Assembly: GCA_905480065.1 (NCBI GenBank)
Contig: CAJQOV010000085.1
Coordinates: 1-31,752 of the forward strand
Origin: an uncultured Gammaproteobacteria bacterium
GTDB taxonomy: Bacteria; Pseudomonadota; Gammaproteobacteria; UBA9214
Length of the DNA: 31,752 nt
Reading direction: 5' to 3'
The translations under genes and the position numbers were made by a program. Each line of letters starts with the position of its first letter. The stretch's first letter is position 1. Shown piece after piece: positions 1 to 7,475 of this stretch. Under the pieces are notes generated by a model that made no database searches, was not told the origin of the DNA, and worked only from the letters and a program-made list of their open reading frames with translations.

Positions 1-109
1 CATTCTCACCGCCGCTTACCTGCCACCAGTCATCAATCTCGTGCTGTTCTGCGATGCCTTGCAGGGTATCAAGATGACCCGGATCCGCAATGATCTCGAT
101 AATTTTCAT
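1..109 (-). CDS. Partial N-terminus of a protein, possibly DUF389/TIGR00341 family
   Basis: The reading frame opens with ATG at 109-107, preceded by a GGTGAG ribosome binding site, and runs off the left edge after 36 codons. The visible residues begin MKIIEIIADPGHLDTLQGIA and continue with an acidic, Trp-containing stretch (EQHEIDDWWQ). It starts 13 bases after the stop of the DJ-1-like gene on the same strand, so it is probably the next gene of that operon. From memory, the opening resembles the N-terminal soluble part of DUF389/TIGR00341 membrane proteins, but 36 residues are too few to be sure. That a gene starts here is well supported; the family is a guess. Confidence 0.5.
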   Translation of the reverse strand, partial: MKIIEIIADPGHLDTLQGIAEQHEIDDWWQVSGGEN

Positions 110-122
110 GTCTCACCGGAGA

Positions 123-674
123 CTACGGGCGCTGCAGCGCCGAATCGACCTTGTTACGCACAGCCTTTCCCTGCAGCAGTTCAATCAGCTCGAGCGCAAA
201 ATCCATGGCCGTGCCCGGGCCGCGCGAGGTCACTACAGTGCCATCAACAACCACCGGCTGTTCACGGTAGTCAATGCCGTTAATGGCGCCGACATCGAGT
301 GCACCGGGAAAACTGGTCGCGGCCCGGTTGTCGAGAACCCCGGCGCGTGCCAGTACCCGCGGTGCAGCGCAGATCGCGGCAGTATATTTGCCTTGATTCG
401 CCATGCGCCTGACGAGATCGATAACGCGCGGATCGTTCGCCAGGTGGTCGGCACCCGGCAGCCCCCCCGGTAACACCACCATGTCATAGTCCTGAGTCAA
501 GGCCTGATCCAGCGTCATGTCGGGAACCAGCACCACACCCCGCGAGGCGTGTACCGGCAACTCATCCAGGCCTGCGCTCACAACCGTTATCCCTGCGCGC
601 CTCAGCAAATCGATGATGGTGACGGCTTCCAGTTCCTCACAGCCTTGCGCTAGCGGGACGAGTACGTTTGCCAT
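123..674 (-). CDS. yajL: DJ-1/PfpI family protein, YajL-like deglycase/chaperone
   Basis: A 183-residue protein of usual length for the DJ-1/ThiJ/PfpI superfamily, which includes E. coli YajL and human DJ-1. The nucleophile elbow AAICAAP places the reactive cysteine at Cys102. The N-terminal GCEELEAV motif supplies Glu16, equivalent to DJ-1 Glu18, and the SRGPGTAMDFAL segment near residue 150 is typical. Members are cytosolic and are reported as glyoxalase/deglycase or redox-sensitive chaperones; the exact activity is debated. The start ATG at 674 has AGGAGG five bases upstream, inside the 3' end of yibQ, so the two genes overlap by about 25 bases and are likely translationally coupled. Family assignment is firm; choice of YajL over other DJ-1 subgroups is moderately sure. 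Confidence 0.88.
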   Translation of the reverse strand: MANVLVPLAQGCEELEAVTIIDLLRRAGITVVSAGLDELPVHASRGVVLVPDMTLDQALTQDYDMVVLPGGLPGADHLANDPRVIDLVRRMANQGKYTAAICAAPRVLARAGVLDNRAATSFPGALDVGAINGIDYREQPVVVDGTVVTSRGPGTAMDFALELIELLQGKAVRNKVDSALQRP

Positions 675-1456
675 ACCTGCCTCCTGGCCTTCTGAAGTTC
701 GATCAATTCAGCAACCGGCACCAGCCGGACATTCAGCTGATCGAGCCGTTGCAGTTCCTCGGTCAGTACGTCCAGTGTAGCAGGGTAGGGATGTCCAATC
801 GCGATGGCAGTGCCATCACGGCGCGCTATCCCGATCAGGCGCCGGAATTGCATCCGGATCGCATCGGGGCTGGCCACGTTGTCGAGAAATACATTTCGTT
901 CGCTGTTCGGGATGCCATATTCGCTGGCGAGCTGCCTTGCTACTGTCGCCGTGGTGGTTCTGCTGTCGATAAAAAACAGCTTGCCTGCCTCACTGGCAGC
1001 CTGCATCAGCCAGGCCATGTTGCCCGGATGCCGGGTCAGCAGACTGCCCATGTGATTATTGAATCCGCTGACGTATGGCACTGCGGCGAGTTCACGGGTG
1101 AACGTATCACGGTACTGCCGGTTGGTCATATCTACTGTCAGCAAACCGGCTTCACGCGCTTCCTGAAGCGGGCCGCTGGCCTGCATCGGCAGATGCAACA
1201 TGACTTCCTTGTCACGTGCATGCGCCTGCCGCGCCAGTTCCGCAGTGTAGGGTCCAAACGGGAAAAAAGAACAGGCCACCGGCCCCGGCAAATCGACTGC
1301 ACGGCTGCCGCTGCCACGCTGATTACCGAGGTCGTCGATAATCAGCGCGATAGCGGGGGAGTTATCATTCGTTGCGGCAATCACGCCGGACGAGATGCCG
1401 GCGAGGGAAAAACACAATGCAGCCAGTAGCAACCCCGATGCCGTGTGTGCGCGCAC
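650..1456 (-). CDS. yibQ: Divergent polysaccharide deacetylase family protein, YibQ-like (exported)
   Basis: A 268-residue protein starting at a GTG. Residues 1-28 form a signal peptide (hydrophobic LLLAALCFSLAG, cleavage near VIAA-TND), so it is periplasmic. The body fits the divergent polysaccharide deacetylase family (DUF610, E. coli YibQ): IALIIDDLG around residues 36-44 with Asp41/Asp42, GFNNHMGS with His135, FFIDSRTT with Asp164, and a late IGHPYPAT. These correspond to the Asp/His metal-site positions of NodB-like folds. No substrate is firmly established. It lies 13 bases after ctpA, in the gpmI-envC-yibQ neighbourhood known from enterobacteria with ctpA interposed, suggesting a role in the cell wall. 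Start choice rests on the signal peptide; no ATG lies nearby in frame. Confidence 0.88.
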   Translation of the reverse strand: MRAHTASGLLLAALCFSLAGISSGVIAATNDNSPAIALIIDDLGNQRGSGSRAVDLPGPVACSFFPFGPYTAELARQAHARDKEVMLHLPMQASGPLQEAREAGLLTVDMTNRQYRDTFTRELAAVPYVSGFNNHMGSLLTRHPGNMAWLMQAASEAGKLFFIDSRTTTATVARQLASEYGIPNSERNVFLDNVASPDAIRMQFRRLIGIARRDGTAIAIGHPYPATLDVLTEELQRLDQLNVRLVPVAELIELQKARRQVWQTYSSR

Positions 1457-1469
1457 CGGTGCCTGCCGG

Positions 1470-2792
1470 TTACTGCATGCGTGCCTGGAGTATGGCCAGA
1501 CCCTTCAGCAGGTTCTGTGCCTCGTAGAGCATATAATCGTCATTCAGCAACTTGCCGGGGTCACTGGTTTCGGCGTCTTCAACATCCTTCTTGCCTGCCT
1601 TTTTCTGCTTGCTGCCATTCTCCAGGTGATTGGAGAGATTAACCTCTTTCAATGGCTCGATGTCTCGATCCACGGTGGCGACCTGTACCGGCTGTAACTC
1701 GATATCCGGCGTGATTCCTTCCGCCTGGATGGAACGCCCGGACGGCGTGTAATAACGTGCCGTGGTGAGCTTCAGTGCGGTGTCGCTGCTCAATGGCAGA
1801 ATGGTCTGCACGGAACCCTTGCCGAATGTCCTGGTGCCCATGATGATCGCACGCTTGTGATCCTGCAGCGCACCGGCGACGATTTCCGACGCCGACGCAG
1901 AACCCTGGTTAACCAGCACCACCATGGGCGCACCATCCAGGATGTCATCCGGGGTGGCATTGAAACGCAGTTTCGAGTCGGCAATACGGCCTTCTGTATA
2001 CACGATCATGCCCTTGGTGAGGAATGCATCGGAGACGGCAACAGCCCCGTTAAGCACGCCGCCCGGGTTGTTACGCAGGTCCAGCACCAAACCCGACAGC
2101 TTGCCGCCGTTTTCCTTTTTCAGATCGTTGATTGCGTCCACCAGGTTATCCGCGCTCTTGGACTGGAACTGCGAAATGCGCAGGTAACCGTAACCGGGAT
2201 CCAGCATGCGTGCACGCACACTCTTCACCTTGATCACATCACGCGTGATGGTGATTTTAATCGGCTGATCGAGCCCCTCACGAACGATGGTCAACACGAT
2301 ATCCGTACCCGGATCGCCACGCATGATCTTTACGGCATCGCTGAGGCTCATGCCCTTCACCGGCGTCTCGTCGAGCCTGATAACCAGGTCTCCGGCCAGC
2401 ACCCCGGCACGCTGGGCCGGCGTATCGTCGATCGGTGCGATCACCTTGACGAATCCGTCCTCCATGCCGACCTCGATACCCAAACCACCGAACTGCCCGG
2501 TCGTGCCAACCTGCAAATCGGTAAATTGCTCGGCATCAAGATATGAGGAATGAGGATCAAGACCGGTCAGCATGCCACGGATGGCGTTCTCTATCAGTTC
2601 CTTGTCATCGACCTCGACCACGTAGTCATTTTTGATGCGGCCGAATACATCACTGAATATGCGCAGCTCCTCGACCGGCAAGGTTGCCTGGGAAGCCTCG
2701 CGTTCGGCAAAAACACCATGCCCGATCGACAGCAACACACCCGCCATCAAACCGGTAATGAGGAGAAAATAATTCTTTAATGTGGGTTTCAT
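1470..2792 (-). CDS. ctpA: S41 family carboxy-terminal processing peptidase (CtpA)
   Basis: A 440-residue serine protease of the tail-specific/C-terminal processing type, acting in the periplasm. An N-terminal hydrophobic segment (about residues 8-28, ending VFAE) acts as signal peptide or anchor. A PDZ domain follows at about 95-180 (GGLGIEV, PAQRAGVLAGD). The S41 catalytic domain has LDLRNNPGG at 237-245, the nucleophile Ser300 in GSASASE and the general-base Lys325 in RTFGKG, with the 25-residue spacing of the Ser/Lys dyad. The C-terminal tail is Lys/Asp-rich (390-415) and looks flexible. In other bacteria such proteases trim or degrade envelope proteins, including peptidoglycan hydrolases, which fits its position just after the amidase activator gene envC and before yibQ. 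The ribosome binding site is weak. Confidence 0.95.
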   Translation of the reverse strand: MKPTLKNYFLLITGLMAGVLLSIGHGVFAEREASQATLPVEELRIFSDVFGRIKNDYVVEVDDKELIENAIRGMLTGLDPHSSYLDAEQFTDLQVGTTGQFGGLGIEVGMEDGFVKVIAPIDDTPAQRAGVLAGDLVIRLDETPVKGMSLSDAVKIMRGDPGTDIVLTIVREGLDQPIKITITRDVIKVKSVRARMLDPGYGYLRISQFQSKSADNLVDAINDLKKENGGKLSGLVLDLRNNPGGVLNGAVAVSDAFLTKGMIVYTEGRIADSKLRFNATPDDILDGAPMVVLVNQGSASASEIVAGALQDHKRAIIMGTRTFGKGSVQTILPLSSDTALKLTTARYYTPSGRSIQAEGITPDIELQPVQVATVDRDIEPLKEVNLSNHLENGSKQKKAGKKDVEDAETSDPGKLLNDDYMLYEAQNLLKGLAILQARMQ

Positions 2793-2941
2793 CGGTTAAG
2801 TCCATGGTGCGTTGGGCAATTACTTTCCGCGCCAGCTGCCGGCCCCGGCGCTGTCACGGGAAATGTTAACAATATCACAGTGTTGTCATGGGCGGTATCG
2901 GCCAGCAACAGAAACGCTTGACCACTTGTAAATTTCATTGC

Positions 2942-2960
2942 CCGACGATGAGACCGTCGG
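2942..2960 (-). other. Stem-loop between envC and ctpA
   Basis: CCGACG and CGTCGG form a perfect 6-base-pair stem with a 7-base loop, 32 bases after the envC stop on the transcribed strand. No clear U-run follows, so it is not a convincing terminator; it may be an mRNA processing or partial attenuation element between envC and ctpA. The rest of the 199-base gap shows no gene. Confidence 0.35.
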
Positions 2961-2991
2961 AGCAGTGATAAATTCAGCACCCCCGGGAAAT

Positions 2992-4164
2992 TCATTGACG
3001 CCCGGCCTGCTGTGGCGACGGCTGCCCCTTGAACCAGGCCGCCGGATTGACCGGCTGGCCATCCTTGCGCAATTCCAGGTATACCCCGGTGCGTGGCTGG
3101 CCGCCGCTATTGCCGGTCGCTGAAACGACTTCGCCTTGCTCAACCCACTCGCCGACGGCCTTGAACAGGCTGCTGTTTTCACCATACAGGGTCATATATC
3201 CGGAACCGTGATCAATGATGATCAGCAGGCCAAAACCTCTTAGCCAGTCTGCAAATGCGATACGACCCCGCGCCACCGCGCGCACTTCGGCTCCGGCCGG
3301 TGCACTGATATGTACCCCGCGCGAGGTCATTTGACCGGACGCCTGGCGCGCACCGTACGACATACTGACCCGACCGCTCACCGGCCAGCGCAGCTGTCCC
3401 TTGAGCTGGTGGAGGCTTTTGCTCGATCCCGGGACGGACGGGATATCCCGCATCGCCTGCTGCAGCGACTGAACCAGTTGATTGACGCGCTGTTCGTCCT
3501 GCTGCAGCTGTACCAGCTGCGAATTACCGGATTGCAGTTTTTGCTGCAGGCTATCTACCAGTTTGCCCTGGGTCTCCTGCTCGTCCGCGAGCAGTGCCGC
3601 CTGTTGCTGTTGTTGCTGCTGTAATAGTGCAATGTGAGCTTGCTGGTCACGCACCTCTTGCCCGGCGTCCTGCAGCGCCTGTAGCGAGGTGTTATAGACC
3701 TCCATCCGTTGTGCGCGCGCGCGCGCAAAATAACCCTGGTATGCCAGCATGCGTCCGATACTTGCAGGGTCTTCCTGGTTCAGCAGCAATTTGATACGTT
3801 GCTGCCGTCCTCCCATCCATGCCGCACGCAGTTCACGTTCAAGGATGCTGCGTACAGCAGCAAGCCGTGCATGTGCCGCGCCGCGTTGTCGCTCAAGTTC
3901 GGCCAGCCTCGCAGCGGCTGCATCGGCATCCCGCTCCAGACGGCGCATTTCCTTGCGAATGGCGCCAATGGCCTTGTCGGTTTTTTCCAGGATCTGCTGC
4001 TGCGTATCGTGCTCACCGCGCACCGCATCCAGCTCTTTTTTAAGCGCCGCGATGCTGGTGCGCAATTCGAGCAACTTGCCGGTTTCGACATCGATTTTTG
4101 CCGGCTCCGCGCACCATGTCATTGCCGGCATGAGCAATGCGACAACTAGCAGAAGCTGCAGCAT
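2992..4164 (-). CDS. envC: EnvC-like murein hydrolase activator (degenerate LytM/M23 domain)
   Basis: From the chosen ATG the protein is 390 residues: a signal peptide (LLLVVALLMP, cleavage near WCA-EP), long coiled coils to about residue 250 including a run of seven glutamines, then a C-terminal LytM domain. The zinc ligands of active M23 peptidases are missing: the HxxxD site reads SRGVHIS and the HxH site reads GVYLELR. This is the pattern of EnvC, which binds and activates N-acetylmuramoyl-L-alanine amidases at the division septum instead of cutting peptidoglycan itself. The gene follows gpmI, as in E. coli. In-frame ATGs at 4248 and 4278 overlap the gpmI end and would add 28 or 38 residues ahead of the signal peptide; I prefer 4164 because it begins directly at the hydrophobic segment, although its ribosome binding site is poor. 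Confidence 0.9.
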   Translation of the reverse strand: MLQLLLVVALLMPAMTWCAEPAKIDVETGKLLELRTSIAALKKELDAVRGEHDTQQQILEKTDKAIGAIRKEMRRLERDADAAAARLAELERQRGAAHARLAAVRSILERELRAAWMGGRQQRIKLLLNQEDPASIGRMLAYQGYFARARAQRMEVYNTSLQALQDAGQEVRDQQAHIALLQQQQQQQAALLADEQETQGKLVDSLQQKLQSGNSQLVQLQQDEQRVNQLVQSLQQAMRDIPSVPGSSKSLHQLKGQLRWPVSGRVSMSYGARQASGQMTSRGVHISAPAGAEVRAVARGRIAFADWLRGFGLLIIIDHGSGYMTLYGENSSLFKAVGEWVEQGEVVSATGNSGGQPRTGVYLELRKDGQPVNPAAWFKGQPSPQQAGRQ

Positions 4165-4240
4165 GGAAAAACCGTGCGCTGGAGAACTCGAGTTGATGAT
4201 CCTGTGCAGCCCTGCAACCACAAGAAGACAACGTTGCGTG

Positions 4241-5866
4241 TCAGCCATGCAGCTTCGCTGTGGTGGCAACCACGGCATCTGCTGCTGGTTCAGTTTGCAG
4301 GGAAACCAGCGGTGTACCGGTCATTTCCGGTGGTGTCTCCAGATTCATCAGGTACATCATGCTCGGCACGATATCGGACAGTGCACCGTTTTCAGCCATG
4401 ACAGCCGGTCGTCCAACATAGACGAGCGGCACCAGATTGCTGGTGTGCGCCGTATGCGCCTGCCCGGTTTGATCGTCCTGCATCTGCTCGGCGTTGCCAT
4501 GGTCCGCCGTCACCAGCATTTCACCACCCGCCGACTGCAACGCCGCCAAAATCCGGCCCATGCAGACGTCAATGGCCTCGATGGCCTTGACCGCCGCATC
4601 GAACTTGCCGGTGTGGCCGACCATGTCGGGATTGGCAAAATTACAGATAATCACATCGTAAACGCCACCCTTGATGGCACTCACCAGGTGATCGGTCAGC
4701 TCTACCGAACTCATTTCAGGTTGCAGGTCATAGGTAGCCACCATCGGCGACTTGACCAGTATCCGGTCTTCCCCTTCAAACGGCTCTTCGATACCGCCAT
4801 TGAAGAAGAAAGTGACATGCGCATACTTCTCCGTTTCTGCCAGCCGCAGCTGGCGCAGGCCGTGACTGGACAGGTATTCGCCAAACACGTTTTTCAGCCG
4901 TTCAGCGGGATAGGCCACGCTCACGTTGAAATCTGACTTGTATTCCGTAAGGCTGACGAAGCTTCCCAGCTTCGGGATTACTGCGCGCGTGAAGCCGTCA
5001 AAATCGTCCTCGATAAACGGTCGTGTGATCTGCCTGGCACGATCGGAGCGGTAATTCATGAAGATAATCACATCACCATCGCGGATCCGGACCGGTTTTT
5101 CTCCCGCGGGGACGATCGCGGTCGCCTTGACGAACTCATCACCTTCGCCACGCGCATAGGCCTGTTCCAGTGCCGTCAGTGCATCCGGTGTTACATACTC
5201 GGCCTTACCCTGCGTGATCAGGTCATAGGCCGACTGGATGCGTGGCCAGTGATGGTCGCGATCCATGGCAAAGTAACGCCCGATAACCGAGGCAAACCGA
5301 CCCGCATGCAAGCGGTCGAATACCTCCTGCATGGCACGAATCGAGGCTTCCGCACTGTTTGGCGGGGTATCACGGCCATCCAGAAAAGCATGCAGATAGA
5401 CCTGCTTTGCACCACGCTGCACCGCCAGTTCCACCATCGCGTGGATGTGTTCTTCATGGCTGTGCACACCACCGGGAGACAACAGCCCGAGGACATGCAC
5501 GGCATGGTCGCCAGCAACGGCCTTGTCCACGGCATCGGTCAGCGTCAGGTTGGTAAAAAACGAGCCGGTCTTGATGGCACGGCTCACCCGCGTAAATTCC
5601 TGGTAAACCACGCGACCTGCACCGAGGTTCAGATGACCTACTTCGGAGTTGCCCATCTGGTCGGCCGGCAACCCGACCGCGGCACCTGAAGTGCGGATGA
5701 GGGTATGTGGAAATTCCTTCCACAGCCTGTCCCAGACCGGTTTTTTGGCGGCCGCAATGGCATTATGCTTCGCTATTTCGCTGTATCCCCAGCCGTCGAG
5801 TATGACCAGGACCATGGGCCTTGCGGCGCCTTTCAGTACTGCATTGTGCTGTTGCTGTTCATTCAT
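4241..5866 (-). CDS. gpmI: 2,3-bisphosphoglycerate-independent phosphoglycerate mutase
   Basis: A 541-residue cytosolic glycolytic/gluconeogenic enzyme interconverting 3- and 2-phosphoglycerate with two Mn(II) ions. Motifs are those of the iPGM/alkaline-phosphatase superfamily: VILDGWG with metal ligand Asp24, the phospho-accepting Ser74 in QMGNSEVGHLN, FLDGRDTPP, FMNYRSDR, FNGGIEEPFEGEDR and, near the end, TADHGNAEQM. The length is slightly above the usual 510-515 because of short N- and C-terminal extensions. It is the first gene of the minus-strand gpmI-envC-ctpA-yibQ-yajL run. The 205-base gap to the divergent ArsR gene must hold its promoter, which I could not pin down. Confidence 0.97.
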   Translation of the reverse strand: MNEQQQHNAVLKGAARPMVLVILDGWGYSEIAKHNAIAAAKKPVWDRLWKEFPHTLIRTSGAAVGLPADQMGNSEVGHLNLGAGRVVYQEFTRVSRAIKTGSFFTNLTLTDAVDKAVAGDHAVHVLGLLSPGGVHSHEEHIHAMVELAVQRGAKQVYLHAFLDGRDTPPNSAEASIRAMQEVFDRLHAGRFASVIGRYFAMDRDHHWPRIQSAYDLITQGKAEYVTPDALTALEQAYARGEGDEFVKATAIVPAGEKPVRIRDGDVIIFMNYRSDRARQITRPFIEDDFDGFTRAVIPKLGSFVSLTEYKSDFNVSVAYPAERLKNVFGEYLSSHGLRQLRLAETEKYAHVTFFFNGGIEEPFEGEDRILVKSPMVATYDLQPEMSSVELTDHLVSAIKGGVYDVIICNFANPDMVGHTGKFDAAVKAIEAIDVCMGRILAALQSAGGEMLVTADHGNAEQMQDDQTGQAHTAHTSNLVPLVYVGRPAVMAENGALSDIVPSMMYLMNLETPPEMTGTPLVSLQTEPAADAVVATTAKLHG

Positions 5867-6001
5867 AGATCTGGAAAGAGTCTAAGCTAATCCTTGGCAA
5901 CGCGCCATCTCTTGACGCCTGCCTGAGCTGGTGTAAAGGCCGGGAGCCGAAGCTAAATCCACAAAGCGGCAAACGTTGTTTGCCTCTGGCCGGGACGGCT
6001 T

Positions 6002-6014
6002 ATTATTGTATAAT
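6002..6014 (+). promoter_or_regulatory. Putative -10 element with overlapping inverted-repeat operator
   Basis: TATAAT at 6009-6014 is a perfect -10 hexamer; no good -35 is present (TGGCCG at 5987-5992, 16 bases upstream, is weak). It lies inside the perfect inverted repeat ATTAT-TGT-ATAAT (6002-6014). A repressor bound there would block RNA polymerase, so it is a good candidate for the operator of the ArsR protein encoded 58 bases downstream. Transcription would begin near 6020, too close to an upstream in-frame ATG at 6024 for normal initiation, supporting the ATG at 6072. Confidence 0.5.
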
Positions 6015-6071
6015 GTTTTAGTAATGAATGCAGTAAACCATCTACAACATAATACGGTTCAAGGGGCACAA

Positions 6072-6386
6072 ATGGCAGCTAGTAATGAAGCACTGATTAC
6101 CCGTGCGGAAGATATTGACCGTGCATCGCGCTCCCTGAAGGCGATGTCACACCCGCTACGACTGAAAATTCTTTGTACACTGGGTGACCAGGAAATCAGC
6201 GTTCAGGATATTGTAGAACGCGTCGGTACTTCGCAAAGCAATATCTCGCAGCACCTGGCAATCCTGCGCGACAAGGGAATTCTCGCTTCCAGAAAAGATG
6301 CCAACCGCGTGTATTACCGGGTTGGTGATGCGCGCACACTGCGACTGATCAGCATGATGCGCGAAGTATTCTGCACCCGACCCTGA
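6072..6386 (+). CDS. ArsR/SmtB family repressor with BigR/SqrR-type cysteine pair
   Basis: A 104-residue winged helix-turn-helix repressor starting at ATG 6072, with AAGGGG five bases upstream. The DNA-recognition helix is VGTSQSNISQHLAILRDKG (51-69), followed by the beta wing RKDANRVYYRV. The metal-site ELCVC box of classic ArsR is absent. Instead, the only two cysteines are Cys35 (LKILCTLGD) and Cys101 (MREVFCTRP), 66 residues apart. From memory, the persulfide/peroxide-sensing repressors SqrR (Cys41/Cys107) and BigR have the same positions and spacing. The next gene encodes a membrane rhodanese, echoing the YgaV-YgaP pair of E. coli. Likely role (inference): release of DNA when sulfane sulfur links the two thiols. 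Longer in-frame starts at 5976 and 6024 exist but lack good ribosome binding sites. Confidence 0.87.
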   Translation: MAASNEALITRAEDIDRASRSLKAMSHPLRLKILCTLGDQEISVQDIVERVGTSQSNISQHLAILRDKGILASRKDANRVYYRVGDARTLRLISMMREVFCTRP

Positions 6387-6465
6387 AACAGGATTTACCA
6401 TGCCGGCAGCCAACAAAACTCCGGCATGATAAAAAACCGTACCTGCAGCAAACACCTGACGGACC

Positions 6466-6894
6466 ATGGACATCAACCAGCTCATAGAATTCAGTGGTAA
6501 TCATTCATTACTGGTGATGGCGCTGTTCGCCATACTCGCCCTGCTGGCAGCAGACACGATACGCCGCAGACTGTCAGGAATAGCGGATGTGGAGCCCCGC
6601 GAGGCAACTCGTCTGATAAATACTGAAAACGCAGTCATGCTGGACATGCGCAGTGAAGAGGAATTCCACAAAGGTCATATTGCCAATGCCATCCACCTGG
6701 ATACCCCGCAAAATATCAGCTCGAAGCTGGAGAAATTGCGCGGCAAGCCGGTTATTGTCTACTGCAACACTGGCAACCGGTCAGTCGGAGTGTGCGGCAA
6801 ACTGCACAAACAGGGTTTTGAGCCCGTCTATAACCTCAAGGGTGGAATCGCTGCCTGGCAAAAGGCCGAGCTTCCTGTTGCAAGAAAATCATAG
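6466..6894 (+). CDS. yibN: Membrane-anchored single-domain rhodanese (YibN-like)
   Basis: A 142-residue protein with one N-terminal membrane helix (about residues 15-30, followed by RRR, placing the rest in the cytoplasm) and one rhodanese domain (about 40-138). The persulfide-carrying nucleophile is Cys100 in the loop VYCNTGNRS; the CH2A-like motif LDMRSEEEFHKGHI and the C-terminal LKGGIAAWQ are standard. Such proteins accept and pass sulfane sulfur. Position before secB and gpsA matches E. coli yibN-grxC-secB-gpsA, but no grxC lies between yibN and secB here. A neighbouring thiol-type ArsR repressor suggests sulfur-responsive control. Between the two genes a stem (6399-6406 with 6421-6428) is present but lacks a U-run. 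Confidence 0.92.
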   Translation: MDINQLIEFSGNHSLLVMALFAILALLAADTIRRRLSGIADVEPREATRLINTENAVMLDMRSEEEFHKGHIANAIHLDTPQNISSKLEKLRGKPVIVYCNTGNRSVGVCGKLHKQGFEPVYNLKGGIAAWQKAELPVARKS

Positions 6895-6938
6895 CTACAC
6901 TGCAAAACTGCCTGTAACCATAAATCCAGGACAACAAT

Positions 6939-7415
6939 ATGGCCGAAAGTGACACACAGCCCTCGTCTGCCGAGGAAAATAATGCAGTACTCCAGCCTAA
7001 GAGAATCTATGTAAAAGACGTTTCTTTCGAGACGCCGAATTCGCCGGAGATATTCAAAAAACAATGGGAACCCGCACTTGGTATCGACATCGGACAGAAA
7101 GCAGTCGAGCTGGGCGATGATTTTTATGAAGTGACCCTTACACTGACCGCAACCATGAAATGCGCTGACTCCACCGCTTACCTTGCCGAAGTTCAGCAGG
7201 CTGGAATTTTTTTGATCAAGGGTATCAGTGAGGATAAATTACTGCATATCCTGAACATATATTGTCCACGCATGCTTTACCCGTATGCCTGCTCAGCCGC
7301 AACCGAGCTCGTTGCACGCGGTGGATTCCCGCAACTATTACTCGCCCCGGTCAGCTTCGATGCCATCTATCGTCAACGACAGGCAGAAGCGCGAGGCGGC
7401 GATAACAACGCCTGA
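6939..7415 (+). CDS. secB: Protein-export chaperone SecB
   Basis: A 158-residue tetrameric cytosolic chaperone that keeps preproteins unfolded and hands them to SecA. Family landmarks are RIYVKDVSFETPNSPEIF (22-39), the LTLTATMKCADSTAYLAEVQQAGIF region, and the C-terminal CPRMLYPYA and GGFPQLLLAPVSFDAIY segments. The ATG at 6939 has AGGA eight bases upstream. It lies 44 bases after yibN and 60 bases before gpsA, the conserved gammaproteobacterial order. The 60-base gap to gpsA shows no further gene or clear terminator. Confidence 0.97.
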   Translation: MAESDTQPSSAEENNAVLQPKRIYVKDVSFETPNSPEIFKKQWEPALGIDIGQKAVELGDDFYEVTLTLTATMKCADSTAYLAEVQQAGIFLIKGISEDKLLHILNIYCPRMLYPYACSAATELVARGGFPQLLLAPVSFDAIYRQRQAEARGGDNNA

Positions 7416-7475
7416 CACCGCTGCCCACAGCTATGGCCGGCACTTTCTCCAGACAGCCCTTGCATTGCCGAGCGA

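Noticed and set aside
3711..3730. Alternating GC tract (3713-3726) as a Z-DNA or regulatory element
   Set aside because: It lies inside envC and simply encodes an Arg-Ala-Arg-Ala stretch; similar runs occur in other genes here (for example in gyrB near 24380).
3749..4936. A 395-codon open frame on the plus strand
   Set aside because: It is antisense to envC and gpmI, both certain, and its translation is rich in Arg/Ser/Cys/His with no recognisable domain. Such frames arise from codon bias in GC-rich genes.
6399..6428. Stem CATGCCGG/CCGGCATG between the ArsR gene and yibN as a terminator
   Set aside because: It is followed by an A-run, not a U-run, on the coding strand, and the 14-base loop is long; it would not terminate plus-strand transcription in the standard way.
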